In this document: positions 9,297-17,738 of the stretch, piece after piece
How positions within the stretch are numbered: the stretch's first letter is position 1
How the letters are laid out: every line of letters starts with the position of its first letter
Assembly: GCA_043767025.1 (NCBI GenBank)
Contig: JAYUHK010000140.1
Coordinates: 1-44,110, forward strand
DNA length: 44,110 nucleotides
Direction: 5' to 3'
DNA from: JAYUHK01 sp043767025
GTDB lineage: Bacteria > Bacteroidota > Bacteroidia > Chitinophagales > Saprospiraceae
The notes under the pieces: generated by a model
Seen by the model: only the letters and a program-made list of their open reading frames with translations
The model's database searches: none
Told to the model about the DNA's origin: nothing
Translations under genes and position numbers: made by a program

Positions 9297-11180
9297 TTAT
9301 TCAGTCGAATTATTTATAAATAACGAATGGATAGCTAACAATGCCCAAATAGAGTAAGAAGCATCTACTTTTCCAGTTTGATTTTCTTCAATTAATTTCC
9401 AAACGGCTTCATAATCAAATATACCAACTTGACTTATATTCTGTGCGCTTAAATAATTCTTTAGCATAGGTTGTAAGTCATCAGTTATCCACTCTCTTAC
9501 GGGAGCGCCGAAGCCAGTTTTTGGTCTATAAATAACATCGTGTGGCAGGTAACGTTCTGCAACTTTCTTTAGCAAATATTTTGTTTCAACTCCTTTCATT
9601 TTTAATTTTGGAGGAATACGGGTACTAAATTCGACCAGTTCAATATCTAAAAAAGGGACTCTTACTTCTACGCCGTAAGCCATTGACATTTTGTCTGTAT
9701 AATTTAGATTGTGGTCAGTTAGAAAATACTTTATGTCCCAAAAGAGCAGCTTATTCAAAGATGATTTTTCGTTGGGGATATTATTGAGTTTTGAAACTAA
9801 ATATTTTGACGGTTCAAATTCTAAATCATGCTTAAATAGTCCTTTCACGACATCAGAGTCGAGCCAACCATAGAGTGAAGCAAGTTGCTTTTGGTCGTCA
9901 GATTCTTTAAATTGAGAAAACATTTTTGCAATCCTTCTTGTAGTAGCATTAGATTTTGGAAGTAACTTTGCGATAGAGTATATAATTTTTTTTAGAGGTT
10001 GTGGTATCCAAGCAAGTTTATCCTTGTAATACAAAGACTGGTGCCGTCTGTATCCAGAAAATAAATCGTCCCCAGCTGTACCGCCTAACAATACGATTAC
10101 GCCCAACTCTCTGGCTCTTTTACAAATATTCATTACATTTAGAGGTGCAGCATCTGCTTGAGGCTCGTCCAAATGGTAAACCATTTTGTCAAAGTCCCGA
10201 AGAATATCTATATCGGCTCGTATTATTTCGAGATCAACGTCTAAATATTGTGCAACTTTTTTGGCGTAGGGTAAGTCCTCTACAAATCCTTCTCCGTCGC
10301 CATTCGTAGCAGCGTCAATCGTAAAACATAAAATCCTTTTATTGGGATTCAATTTTTTAGCAATGGCAACGATAAGACTAGAATCAAGCCCGCCAGATAG
10401 AAAAAAACCAACAGGAACGTCCGAAAGCAGTTGCCTTGACACTGCCTTTGTCAAGCGTTCCTCTAATTCATCGATCCATTCTTCTTCTGTTTTTTGCGCA
10501 TATTCTCCTTTGAATGGAAGTTCGTAGTATTTTGTAAATTTCAGGTTTTTATTATCCGCAAGGTCAATGGTAATGTAATGTCCTGGTAATAGTTTTTTTA
10601 CGGCAGTATAAGGAGTGTCTTCACCCGGCGACCATAAAAAGTACAAATAATTGGCTAAAGCATTTTCATTGACGGCATTGTCAAAATGTAAATGTTTTCT
10701 TATTGCTTTTATTTCACTACTGAAACATACATCAGTTCCGCATTGCGCATAATAAAGCGGTTTTATACCAAAATGGTCTCTAACAATATAGACTTTATGT
10801 TGCTCCATATCATAAATGACGGCTGCAAAAATTCCATTTAGTTTATTAAAAATAACAGGACCATACTCTGCAAAAGCATATAAAAGCGTTTCAGTATCAC
10901 CCGTTGATTTGAATGTGTACTTATGACTAATTTCTTCCCTTATCTCCTTGTGGTTATAAATTTCTCCATTTAAGATTATGATATACTTTCCATCTTCGGA
11001 CACCATAGGCTGATGACCTGAAGGCGACAAATCTTGAATAGACAACCGTAAATGACCAAGACTGACGTGCTCACTCTGATAGAAACCTCTACTATCTGGA
11101 CCTCTGTGGGCTATAGAATCCATCATAGAAACAAGGTTTGGCGTTGGAGAGTTGTGAACAATCGCTATAATGCCACACAT
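9297..11180 (-). CDS. Asparagine synthase (glutamine-hydrolysing) family amidotransferase, copy 1
   Basis: A 627-residue AsnB-type enzyme. Cys2 heads the N-terminal class II glutaminase domain (MCGIIAI, with RGPD and NGEIYNH), and SGGLDSS at 262-268 is the PP-loop of the ATP-dependent synthetase domain. True AsnB makes asparagine from aspartate. Homologues in O-antigen loci, such as WbpS, are thought to convert sugar carboxylates to amides. The location inside a capsule operon that supplies uronic acids, plus a second paralogue at 14171-16054, favours uronic-acid amidation. It is preceded by a repeated A-rich leader and a palindrome, so expression may be adjusted separately from the genes upstream. 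Confidence 0.85.
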   Translation of the reverse strand: MCGIIAIVHNSPTPNLVSMMDSIAHRGPDSRGFYQSEHVSLGHLRLSIQDLSPSGHQPMVSEDGKYIIILNGEIYNHKEIREEISHKYTFKSTGDTETLLYAFAEYGPVIFNKLNGIFAAVIYDMEQHKVYIVRDHFGIKPLYYAQCGTDVCFSSEIKAIRKHLHFDNAVNENALANYLYFLWSPGEDTPYTAVKKLLPGHYITIDLADNKNLKFTKYYELPFKGEYAQKTEEEWIDELEERLTKAVSRQLLSDVPVGFFLSGGLDSSLIVAIAKKLNPNKRILCFTIDAATNGDGEGFVEDLPYAKKVAQYLDVDLEIIRADIDILRDFDKMVYHLDEPQADAAPLNVMNICKRARELGVIVLLGGTAGDDLFSGYRRHQSLYYKDKLAWIPQPLKKIIYSIAKLLPKSNATTRRIAKMFSQFKESDDQKQLASLYGWLDSDVVKGLFKHDLEFEPSKYLVSKLNNIPNEKSSLNKLLFWDIKYFLTDHNLNYTDKMSMAYGVEVRVPFLDIELVEFSTRIPPKLKMKGVETKYLLKKVAERYLPHDVIYRPKTGFGAPVREWITDDLQPMLKNYLSAQNISQVGIFDYEAVWKLIEENQTGKVDASYSIWALLAIHSLFINNSTE

Positions 11181-11184
11181 AGAT

Positions 11185-11208
11185 AGTTTTTAGTTTTTAG
11201 TTTTTAGT
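11185..11208 (-). repeat. ACTAAAA heptamer tract before asnB copy 1
   Basis: On the minus strand the 24 bases before the start codon consist of three head-to-tail units of ACTAAAA. A-rich sequence just before the start is typical of strong translation initiation in Bacteroidota, which make little use of Shine-Dalgarno pairing. Related tracts precede the genes starting at 20949 and 24817. Length change by slippage could alter expression, but that is an inference. Confidence 0.6.
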
Positions 11209-11215
11209 CGTATAA

Positions 11216-11236
11216 GTAACAGACACTGTCAGTTAC
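11216..11236. promoter_or_regulatory. 21-bp near-perfect palindrome upstream of asnB copy 1
   Basis: The sequence reads GTAAC, A, GACA, a central C, TGTC, A, GTTAC. Nine of ten base pairs around the central base are complementary. It lies between the stop of the upstream GT4 gene (11273) and the ACTAAAA tract of asnB copy 1. It could be a protein-binding site or part of a recombination scar. No T-run follows, so a terminator is unlikely. Confidence 0.45.
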
Positions 11237-11272
11237 CAACAATTTTTTAAAATTCGACAATCCCGAAAGCAA

Positions 11273-12376
11273 CTAAATCTTTTGGGGATACACTTGTTGG
11301 AAAATTTCTTTAAAACTCGCGACAGCAATTTCTATACTGTTTCTTGCTATTGTTATTCTTTTAGCTTCATTTCCTATAGCTTTTCTAAAATTACCGTCCA
11401 TTAGCTTTTCAATTTGTGCGACTAAATCGGATACATTCCCCGCTTCAAAAAGTAAACCATTTTTTTCATGGACAATGATATCTGGAATTGACCCGACGGT
11501 GGTTGCTACACAAGCCTTACCAGATGCCATTGCCTCCATTAATGAGTTTGGATATCCTTCATAATGAGAAGGCAGCACATAAATATCTGCCACCCGTAGA
11601 AGTTCAAGTTTTTTGTCGCTTTTGACCCAACTATAAAAAGTAAACTCGTCTTCCATACCGTTGTCAGATACGGCTTGGCGAGCTTCGTCCATTGCCAGCC
11701 CGTCCCCCGCAATATCAAAATGTATTTTAATATTTTTTTCTTTTAATCTTAAAGCTGCCTCTATTAACTCAAAAATTCCTTTGTTTTTATCAACCCACGA
11801 AAGAAATAATAATCTAATGGAATTGTTTTTTTCTTTATTTTGGGACACAAGTTCATAATTTTTGGTGTTTACCCAGTTGTGTATTACCTTATAAATATTG
11901 GCTTTTGGGTTGTAAATTTTTGAAAAAAAATCTCGCCAAATTTCACTCTGACATATTACAAAGTCACAGTTTGATAATACAAGCGGGATATATTTTCTCA
12001 TAAATGCAGAATTTTTGACATCGTCCACGATTATCCCTGACCGAGGAGCTAAAATAGTTTTTTTGCGAAATGCTTTTGCGATAATGACCATCATTCCTTT
12101 TTCTACAAAACTATAACCATCGGCTGTAAATATCAACGCTATATCTATTTTTTTAAACAAAATGCAATAGATGAATTTCAATAATCTTCTTGCAGCTTTC
12201 AACAATCGATCGAACAACGGTGCGAGCTTGTTTGAGTCTGCGGTCGAATCAATAAGTATCCATTCTACATCTTTCGAAATATCTGATTCTATCAATGACC
12301 CACAAGCAAACATTTGTCCTCCTACACTACCGTCTTTTGCTTGCTGCTTAAAAGAACCAACAAATATTATTTTCAT
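11273..12376 (-). CDS. GT4 glycosyltransferase
   Basis: A 367-residue GT-B glycosyltransferase. The N-terminal domain begins MKIIFVGSF and has GGQMFACGSL. The donor domain holds LFLSWVDKNKGIFELIEA and the family-4 signature SHYEGYPNSLMEAMASGKACVAT with its acidic residues. It should transfer a sugar from a nucleotide donor to the lipid-linked repeat unit. Its ATG overlaps the TGA of the 53-residue reading frame before it, which points to translational coupling. Donor and acceptor are unknown. Confidence 0.85.
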   Translation of the reverse strand: MKIIFVGSFKQQAKDGSVGGQMFACGSLIESDISKDVEWILIDSTADSNKLAPLFDRLLKAARRLLKFIYCILFKKIDIALIFTADGYSFVEKGMMVIIAKAFRKKTILAPRSGIIVDDVKNSAFMRKYIPLVLSNCDFVICQSEIWRDFFSKIYNPKANIYKVIHNWVNTKNYELVSQNKEKNNSIRLLFLSWVDKNKGIFELIEAALRLKEKNIKIHFDIAGDGLAMDEARQAVSDNGMEDEFTFYSWVKSDKKLELLRVADIYVLPSHYEGYPNSLMEAMASGKACVATTVGSIPDIIVHEKNGLLFEAGNVSDLVAQIEKLMDGNFRKAIGNEAKRITIARNSIEIAVASFKEIFQQVYPQKI

Positions 12377-12534
12377 TCCAATTTTTTGACATTGTTACCC
12401 CACACAAGCCCCTCTCCCAAGATGGTATCTGTAAGCACGACGACATGGCTCTGCCCCAACTTGTTAGATATAAGCCTTACCTTGTCCATAGCATGAAAAT
12501 CTTTAGCTCCGCACAAAAAAACGATTTTAGTCAT
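12373..12534 (-). CDS. Small unrecognised reading frame (53 residues), possible glycosyltransferase remnant
   Basis: This small frame exactly fills a gap between two glycan genes. It starts with ATG inside the last codons of the acetyltransferase gene (overlap ATGACTAA) and ends with a TGA that overlaps the ATG of the GT4 gene. The protein begins MTKIVFLCGAKDFHAMD and ends GLVWGNNVKKLE. CGAKDFHAMD and LTDTILGEG look like the start of a GT-B-type glycosyltransferase, but only the first strands and helices of such a fold would be present. It may be a decayed N-terminus kept for translational coupling, or a real small protein. Function unknown. Confidence 0.55.
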   Translation of the reverse strand: MTKIVFLCGAKDFHAMDKVRLISNKLGQSHVVVLTDTILGEGLVWGNNVKKLE

Positions 12535-13075
12535 TTTTACTTCCCAACAGTTTTTTATGAATGATTAGGTCATCTTCTTCAAATCTCTTTTTTATAAATC
12601 TGGCTGGAACTCCTGCATATATGCTGTAATCTTCTATATCTTTATTGACCAAGCTGCCCGCAGCGATAATCGAACCCGTCCCAATCGTGACTCCTTTGAG
12701 GATAATGACTCCTGTACCTACCCAAACGTCGTCCTTGATAGTCACCTCCAAATCATCGTGGGGGCGTTTGTCATTTATATCAAACATATATTCTCCGAGC
12801 AAAGAGGTATTGTGGTCGCCGCCCATGATAGTAACATTGGGACCAAACATTACTTTATTCCCGATTGTTATCCCGCTTTCGGTAGCCGAAAAAATAGCAT
12901 TGTGTCCTATGAATACATCATCGCCAACTTTCATAGTGCTGTACGAAAAATGGTCGTTGGGGTCAAAAATAAAATTCTTACCGTGCTTTTTGAAAAGCGG
13001 TAAGTACAGATACATCAAGGCTCGCTTATATATTTTTTTTGCTAAAAAATTTAACTTGCTAATGTAATAAATCAC
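12527..13075 (-). CDS. Hexapeptide-repeat O-acetyltransferase (WbbJ/CatB-like)
   Basis: A 182-residue acetyltransferase of the left-handed beta-helix class. Hexapeptide turns such as VGDDVFIGHNAIF, ITIGNKVMFG and VTIGTGSIIAAGS run from about residue 50 to 150. The GGDHNTSL loop carries the histidine expected as general base. The C-terminal helix after YAGVPARFIKKRF is typical of maltose/galactoside-acetyltransferase relatives. It likely adds acetyl groups to a sugar of the repeat unit. The start is GTG, overlapping the TGA of the upstream GT4 gene (GTGA), and the downstream small frame overlaps by eight bases. Confidence 0.82.
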   Translation of the reverse strand: MIYYISKLNFLAKKIYKRALMYLYLPLFKKHGKNFIFDPNDHFSYSTMKVGDDVFIGHNAIFSATESGITIGNKVMFGPNVTIMGGDHNTSLLGEYMFDINDKRPHDDLEVTIKDDVWVGTGVIILKGVTIGTGSIIAAGSLVNKDIEDYSIYAGVPARFIKKRFEEDDLIIHKKLLGSKND

Positions 13076-14169
13076 AGTTCGATTAATGATATGTATTGTT
13101 TGACGAAATTATCTACGCCAAATAATTCGTCTGCTTTGGACTTACAATTTTTTTTCATTTCGGCATATCTTTCAGACGAAAGCTGCTCCATTTTATTTAT
13201 TTTTTCTGCCAAATCAAACGGGTCTTTTGGGTTAAATAAAAAACCTGTCTTGTTGTCTTCAATCAACAGTGGGTGGTCTAACGTGTCACTGACCAAACAA
13301 GGCAATCCCTCTGCCATTGCCTCGCAAACTACATTGGGCAAGCCTTCTGTTTGAGAGGCTAAAATTAACGCTTTGTGGGTTCGGTATTCATGAGTGATTT
13401 CTTGGGTCGGCACTGTCCATTTCCATTGGCTTTCTAATTGGTACTGCTCGAGTAAGCGGTTCATTTGTTCTAAATACAAACGCCTGTCCTCCAGATGGAA
13501 TACCTGCTGCCCAATCCAATTAATTTTTATTTTTTTGTTTTTTTCTGCCAATAGTTTGAGTGCTTCAATAACTAATAGCCCGTTTTTGGCGGGTCCTATG
13601 CTACCTATGACCAAGTAATCGTCTTTTGTTGAAAGGTCTTTAAGGGGTGGTTCAGATTTTTCGACTGCATTGTATATTGTGTGCCATTTGTCTTTTTGTC
13701 GTGGGAATCTGCTGTTCCAATTTTTTCTCTCGTGGTGAGAGTTCGCAACGATTGAATCCGAAAGATGGTTACAAAATCTTAATTTCAGCAGACTCAAATA
13801 ACTTCTGCTTTCAAAATCTGTACTCGACCTATAGGAAATAAATAACCTCCTTCGAGTTAAAATTTTTGCAGCTACGCTGGCAAAAAAATTGGGGGTTTCG
13901 AGAAAGGAAATTACGACATCGATTTTTTTTGCTACGATAGTCTTTCGTAAAAACAATATTACGCCGATTCCGAGTTTTGAAGTTTTTTGGTGGTAGATTA
14001 TCTCTACTTTGGTGTCTTTGAGCCTATAAGCAAAAAAATCACTGGGGTGATACACCAACAACGACACGTTGTAGCCGTTTTCGCTCAATCCTTTTGCCAA
14101 GGTTGTAATTTGGTTCTGCGCGCCTCCCGAGCCGAGGTCGTCTATGACCAATAAAAGGTTTTTATTCAC
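13072..14169 (-). CDS. GT4 glycosyltransferase
   Basis: A 365-residue GT-B family-4 enzyme with the N-terminal glycine-rich segment DDLGSGGAQNQITTLAKGL and the donor-site motif SQTEGLPNVVCEAMAEGLPCLVS. It is one of three GT4 enzymes of the cassette and probably adds one sugar to the growing lipid-linked unit on the cytoplasmic face. The start is GTG, one base after the stop of the asparagine-synthase gene copy 2, so it is in the same tightly packed operon. The sugar specificity is unknown. Confidence 0.86.
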   Translation of the reverse strand: MNKNLLLVIDDLGSGGAQNQITTLAKGLSENGYNVSLLVYHPSDFFAYRLKDTKVEIIYHQKTSKLGIGVILFLRKTIVAKKIDVVISFLETPNFFASVAAKILTRRRLFISYRSSTDFESRSYLSLLKLRFCNHLSDSIVANSHHERKNWNSRFPRQKDKWHTIYNAVEKSEPPLKDLSTKDDYLVIGSIGPAKNGLLVIEALKLLAEKNKKIKINWIGQQVFHLEDRRLYLEQMNRLLEQYQLESQWKWTVPTQEITHEYRTHKALILASQTEGLPNVVCEAMAEGLPCLVSDTLDHPLLIEDNKTGFLFNPKDPFDLAEKINKMEQLSSERYAEMKKNCKSKADELFGVDNFVKQYISLIEL

Positions 14170-14170
14170 T

Positions 14171-16054
14171 TTACAACTGTACTTTATATTCTTCCAACCA
14201 GATGCAGAGGTTCAATACTTTCCAGAGCATAAAAGAGTTATTGGCTTTTTGCTCCACATAATCGGCATACAATTTTTCTATGTAGATGTAGTCAAAAATA
14301 TTGAGCGAAACAATATAAGGCGAATAAACCCTTTCTTTAAAAAATAGCGCGAGCGGTTCTTTTAGCCAGTTGCCATAGGGAACGCCGAAGCCTTTTTTGG
14401 GCGCGTTGAGGACGAAATCGGGAACGATATTTTTTAACGCTTTTTTGAGTAAGTATTTTTTAGTTCCATTTTTTAGTTTTAGCGCAGCTGGAATCTTCAT
14501 TGCGAAGGAAGTGAGTTCATTGTCCAAAAAAGGTACGCGGATTTCTATTCCGTTTGCCATCGTGCTTTTATCTACCTTCTCCAAGAACTGCTCGGGAAGG
14601 ACAGTTTTCATATTGATATAAAATAATTTGTCGTTGATAGTCAAGCCTTCCAGACTATCCCCCAACTGTCGGTAGTACGCGAATGGGTCGGCATCTAATT
14701 TACTTTGTACAGCTTTGCTAAAAATATGTAGTGGTTGAGTAGCTTTAGTTTCCATCGTAGAAAGCAATGCTATCAGATGTCCATCGTTTTTTTTGTTCAG
14801 AATATCATAGAATCTGCTGACTTGTTGTTTCATCGGGGTTGAGAAGTTTAGAAACTCAAGCGGTTTCAAAATATTGGCAGCCAATTTGTAAGTATTTTTT
14901 CTATTCAATATTTCATACGCATTGTATCCGCCAAACAATTCGTCGCCGCCATCTCCTTGCAGAATAACTTTACAGGTATGGTTCAGCTCTTTGGTCATCA
15001 AAAAAAGTGGGATATTGGCTGCGTCGCTGAAAGGCTCATCGTGATGATGCACTAATTGGACGATAAGGTCGGATATATTTTGCCCTTTTATGTGTATTTC
15101 GTGATGTTCTGTCCCGAGCTGTTGAGAAGTTTTTTTGGCGATATTCATTTCGTCCTGTCCGTCGTAGTAGTCAAAGCCCGCCGTATAAGTGTTCAATTTG
15201 CCTGAATAATATTTGGACGCTATGGAAGCTATCGCTGTGGAATCCACGCCGCCACTCAAAAAAACGCCAATCGGCACATCGCTCATCAGTTGGCGTTTTA
15301 CTGCATTTTCGAGCAGTTGAGTTGTTTTTGCGATAATATTTTTTTCGTCCTTAAACTCCGACGCATTGCAATCAGCAGTTTCTAACTCGTGGTAAGTGTG
15401 ATTGCTTACTTCAGAATTGGATAAATCTACAGAAAGATAACAACTTGGACTAACTTTGAAAATATCTTCGTAAAGTGTAAAGTTATTCATGCTATACCCG
15501 TAGTACAGAAATTCGTGCAGCGATTGGTAATTTAACTTTGGCGACACGTTGCACTTTAAAATGCCTTTTATTTCTGAAGAAACAATCAGCCGCTCTGCGT
15601 CCCTAAAATAATAGAGTGGTTTTACGCCCAATCTATCTCTGGCGATAAGAACTTTATTTTTTTTAATGTCGTGGATAACGATTGAAAAAATGCCATTCAA
15701 TTTTTCAAATAGGTCTTCTCCCCACTTATCGTATCCATAAAGAATTGTTTCGGTGTCCGAAGTGCCTTTAAAATTATATGCTGAAAGTTCTTTTTTTAGT
15801 TCGGTGTGGTTGTAGATTTCGCCATTGAAAACTATATTATTTTCATTTTCAGCATCGTACATTGGTTGATTGCCTGTTTCGGACAAATCAAGAATACTCA
15901 AACGCCTTTGAGCCAAACCGACATTTTTTTTCACGCTGTAATCACTAAAGTCAGGACCTCTGTAGGCTATACTTTCATTCATAGCCAATAAGACGCTCGG
16001 GAGAGTCGCAAGTTTTTTATTTGAAAAATCTATATATCCATTGATGCCACACAT
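14171..16054 (-). CDS. Asparagine synthase (glutamine-hydrolysing) family amidotransferase, copy 2
   Basis: A second 627-residue AsnB-type protein that is clearly diverged from copy 1. Cys2 starts the glutaminase domain (MCGINGYIDF, then RGPD and NGEIYNH), and SGGVDST at 267-273 is the synthetase PP-loop. Both active sites look intact. It is followed three bases on by the HAD, PLP and ATP-grasp genes when read against transcription, so it is physically grouped with the proposed carboxyl-modifying module. The likely role is amide formation on a uronic acid, as proposed for WbpS of Pseudomonas. Housekeeping asparagine synthesis is the alternative. Confidence 0.85.
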   Translation of the reverse strand: MCGINGYIDFSNKKLATLPSVLLAMNESIAYRGPDFSDYSVKKNVGLAQRRLSILDLSETGNQPMYDAENENNIVFNGEIYNHTELKKELSAYNFKGTSDTETILYGYDKWGEDLFEKLNGIFSIVIHDIKKNKVLIARDRLGVKPLYYFRDAERLIVSSEIKGILKCNVSPKLNYQSLHEFLYYGYSMNNFTLYEDIFKVSPSCYLSVDLSNSEVSNHTYHELETADCNASEFKDEKNIIAKTTQLLENAVKRQLMSDVPIGVFLSGGVDSTAIASIASKYYSGKLNTYTAGFDYYDGQDEMNIAKKTSQQLGTEHHEIHIKGQNISDLIVQLVHHHDEPFSDAANIPLFLMTKELNHTCKVILQGDGGDELFGGYNAYEILNRKNTYKLAANILKPLEFLNFSTPMKQQVSRFYDILNKKNDGHLIALLSTMETKATQPLHIFSKAVQSKLDADPFAYYRQLGDSLEGLTINDKLFYINMKTVLPEQFLEKVDKSTMANGIEIRVPFLDNELTSFAMKIPAALKLKNGTKKYLLKKALKNIVPDFVLNAPKKGFGVPYGNWLKEPLALFFKERVYSPYIVSLNIFDYIYIEKLYADYVEQKANNSFMLWKVLNLCIWLEEYKVQL

Positions 16055-16057
16055 ACT

Positions 16058-16573
16058 TTAAATCGGATTTTCGATGAACGAAATGCCCTTATATTCAATA
16101 GACATTTGAGAAATAATATTTTCTACTTCGGCATATTTTTTGACCCCACCGTTTTCGTGGTTGTAGCTCAAATCGTCTATGAAAACTATTTTTTTGTTAT
16201 TTTGCTGCAAATATTTCAGATAAGGAATTTTGTGCGCGGCTGACTGGACAAAAAAAACATCGGTAAGATTGTCGAATATGTTATTTGTTGTGAGCCACTG
16301 AATGGTTGGTTTTTTTATCCTAAAATCTCTTGCTGTGAGGTAGATTACTTTTTCTTGGTGGCTGATAAGATTTTTTACATATTTTATCATGCCTGCTCTT
16401 GGAGTCGGGTTGCTGTGGTTCGGAGGATTTCCTAACTCGCTGACCGTGAGCGTATTGTCAATATCAATGACATAGATGACGTTATAATTTTTTAGCCTTT
16501 TCAACAAAACGGACTGGGGGATTTTCCAGACGGTAAAGGCTATCCCAAAGAGCATTTTTTTTAACTTGCTCAT
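16058..16573 (-). CDS. HAD-superfamily phosphatase
   Basis: A 171-residue small HAD hydrolase. Motif I is DIDNT at residues 37-41, with nucleophile D37 and acid D39. Motif II is YLTAR, motif III is the lysine of HKIPYLKYL, and motif IV is FIDDLSYN. No large cap domain fits between the motifs, so a sizeable or polymeric phosphate ester could enter. The gene overlaps the PLP-enzyme gene by four bases (ATGA). Together with the ATP-grasp gene they make a compact three-gene block. By analogy with the C. jejuni capsule, it may remove the phosphate from an amino-alcohol phosphate after it has been linked to a uronic acid (inference). Confidence 0.8.
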   Translation of the reverse strand: MSKLKKMLFGIAFTVWKIPQSVLLKRLKNYNVIYVIDIDNTLTVSELGNPPNHSNPTPRAGMIKYVKNLISHQEKVIYLTARDFRIKKPTIQWLTTNNIFDNLTDVFFVQSAAHKIPYLKYLQQNNKKIVFIDDLSYNHENGGVKKYAEVENIISQMSIEYKGISFIENPI

Positions 16574-17730
16574 AGTGATTTTAAGGCACTTATGATTTTT
16601 AGATTTTCTTCAAACGTACGACTTGCGACCCTTATAAACTCTCCGTCCAACCCAATCTTATCGCTACAATCTCTCACATACACCCCCGACTGGACGAGCA
16701 GCTCCAAAGTGAAGTCAAAAGACGATTTGCCATTTGTTATTTCTATCAGCGCAAAGTTCGCTCTGGACGGATAGGACTTGACATTGTGGAGGCTGTTTAT
16801 TTCTGTCAAGAACATCAAAGTGTTCATAATGTATTTTTTTCTTACCACTTCGTAGGCGTTTTGAAATTCTCTATCGCTATATACTTTGAAAAAATAATCC
16901 GCCAGCCCCGACACATTCCAAAGATAGCCGTTGGAGAGCAGCGCGTTTATTCTCTCCTTCGACATCACGCCATATCCCGCTCTGATGCCTGCTATCCCAA
17001 AATCTTTGGACATAGATTTTACGATACAAAGATTAGGATAGGTTTTGATGAGTTCTTCGTTAGACACCTGAAACAGCTCCACGCTTTCGTAGGCAAAGTG
17101 AATAAAACTTTCATCTACTATCAACGTGTCCAAGCCTTTAAGCTCCGTGATGAGATAGTTCATTTCCTCTGTCGTGAGGTATGCGCCGTTAGGATTGTTG
17201 GGATTTATTAATACCGCATTGTTTATTTTATTGTCTTTCACGAATTTGACGTATTCGTGTATGTCCAATTTGAAGTTGTCTTCTTTTTTTAGGTAAAAAT
17301 AATGCACTTTCGTATCTTGCAAAGCGAACTCGTAGTAAGACGAAAAGGTCGGCAATATCACGGCTATCGAACCTTTGACGTATCTGTGCATAATGGCTTG
17401 AATTACTTCTATTGCGCCGTTGCCGACGAATATATTTTCTGCTGGTATCGCCGTAGCCTTCGAGATATACTTTCTGACATCATATACTTGGGGCGGATAA
17501 AACTCCAAAATATCTCTCAGCTTGCCCGTCTTGATGAGGTCATTTTCCATGTGCTTGATAAACAACTCGGTAGCGTAAGGATTGGAAAGAAAGCAGGCAT
17601 CTACCTCAACTTTCAGTTCCGGAATCTCTTTGAGCAAAGTAGAAATACTCGGGCTGTGCGACCCGCTTTCTTCTTTGAGAAACTTTATCTTGTCTGTTAT
17701 ACTCAACTTATTTTCTAAAACTTCTAACAT
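16570..17730 (-). CDS. PLP-dependent fold-type I enzyme, HisC/CobD-like
   Basis: The 386-residue protein belongs to the class I/II aminotransferases close to HisC and to CobD-type phospho-amino-acid decarboxylases. The PLP lysine is K242 in SMSKDFGIAGIRAGYG. NPNNPNG (176-182) and VDESF (205-209) are the phosphate- and pyridine-binding signatures. There is an extension of about 45 residues before the usual start of the domain. No other histidine-pathway gene is nearby, so amino-acid synthesis is unlikely. It lies between a HAD phosphatase (4-base overlap) and an ATP-grasp ligase (8-base gap). Making an amine phosphate for sugar decoration is the favoured idea. Confidence 0.8.
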   Translation of the reverse strand: MLEVLENKLSITDKIKFLKEESGSHSPSISTLLKEIPELKVEVDACFLSNPYATELFIKHMENDLIKTGKLRDILEFYPPQVYDVRKYISKATAIPAENIFVGNGAIEVIQAIMHRYVKGSIAVILPTFSSYYEFALQDTKVHYFYLKKEDNFKLDIHEYVKFVKDNKINNAVLINPNNPNGAYLTTEEMNYLITELKGLDTLIVDESFIHFAYESVELFQVSNEELIKTYPNLCIVKSMSKDFGIAGIRAGYGVMSKERINALLSNGYLWNVSGLADYFFKVYSDREFQNAYEVVRKKYIMNTLMFLTEINSLHNVKSYPSRANFALIEITNGKSSFDFTLELLVQSGVYVRDCSDKIGLDGEFIRVASRTFEENLKIISALKSL

Positions 17731-17738
17731 TTTTTTTA

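Noticed and set aside
9297..16054. A recent tandem duplication of the asparagine-synthase gene
   Set aside because: The copies share length and core motifs but differ in most residues outside them, so they are old paralogues or were acquired separately.
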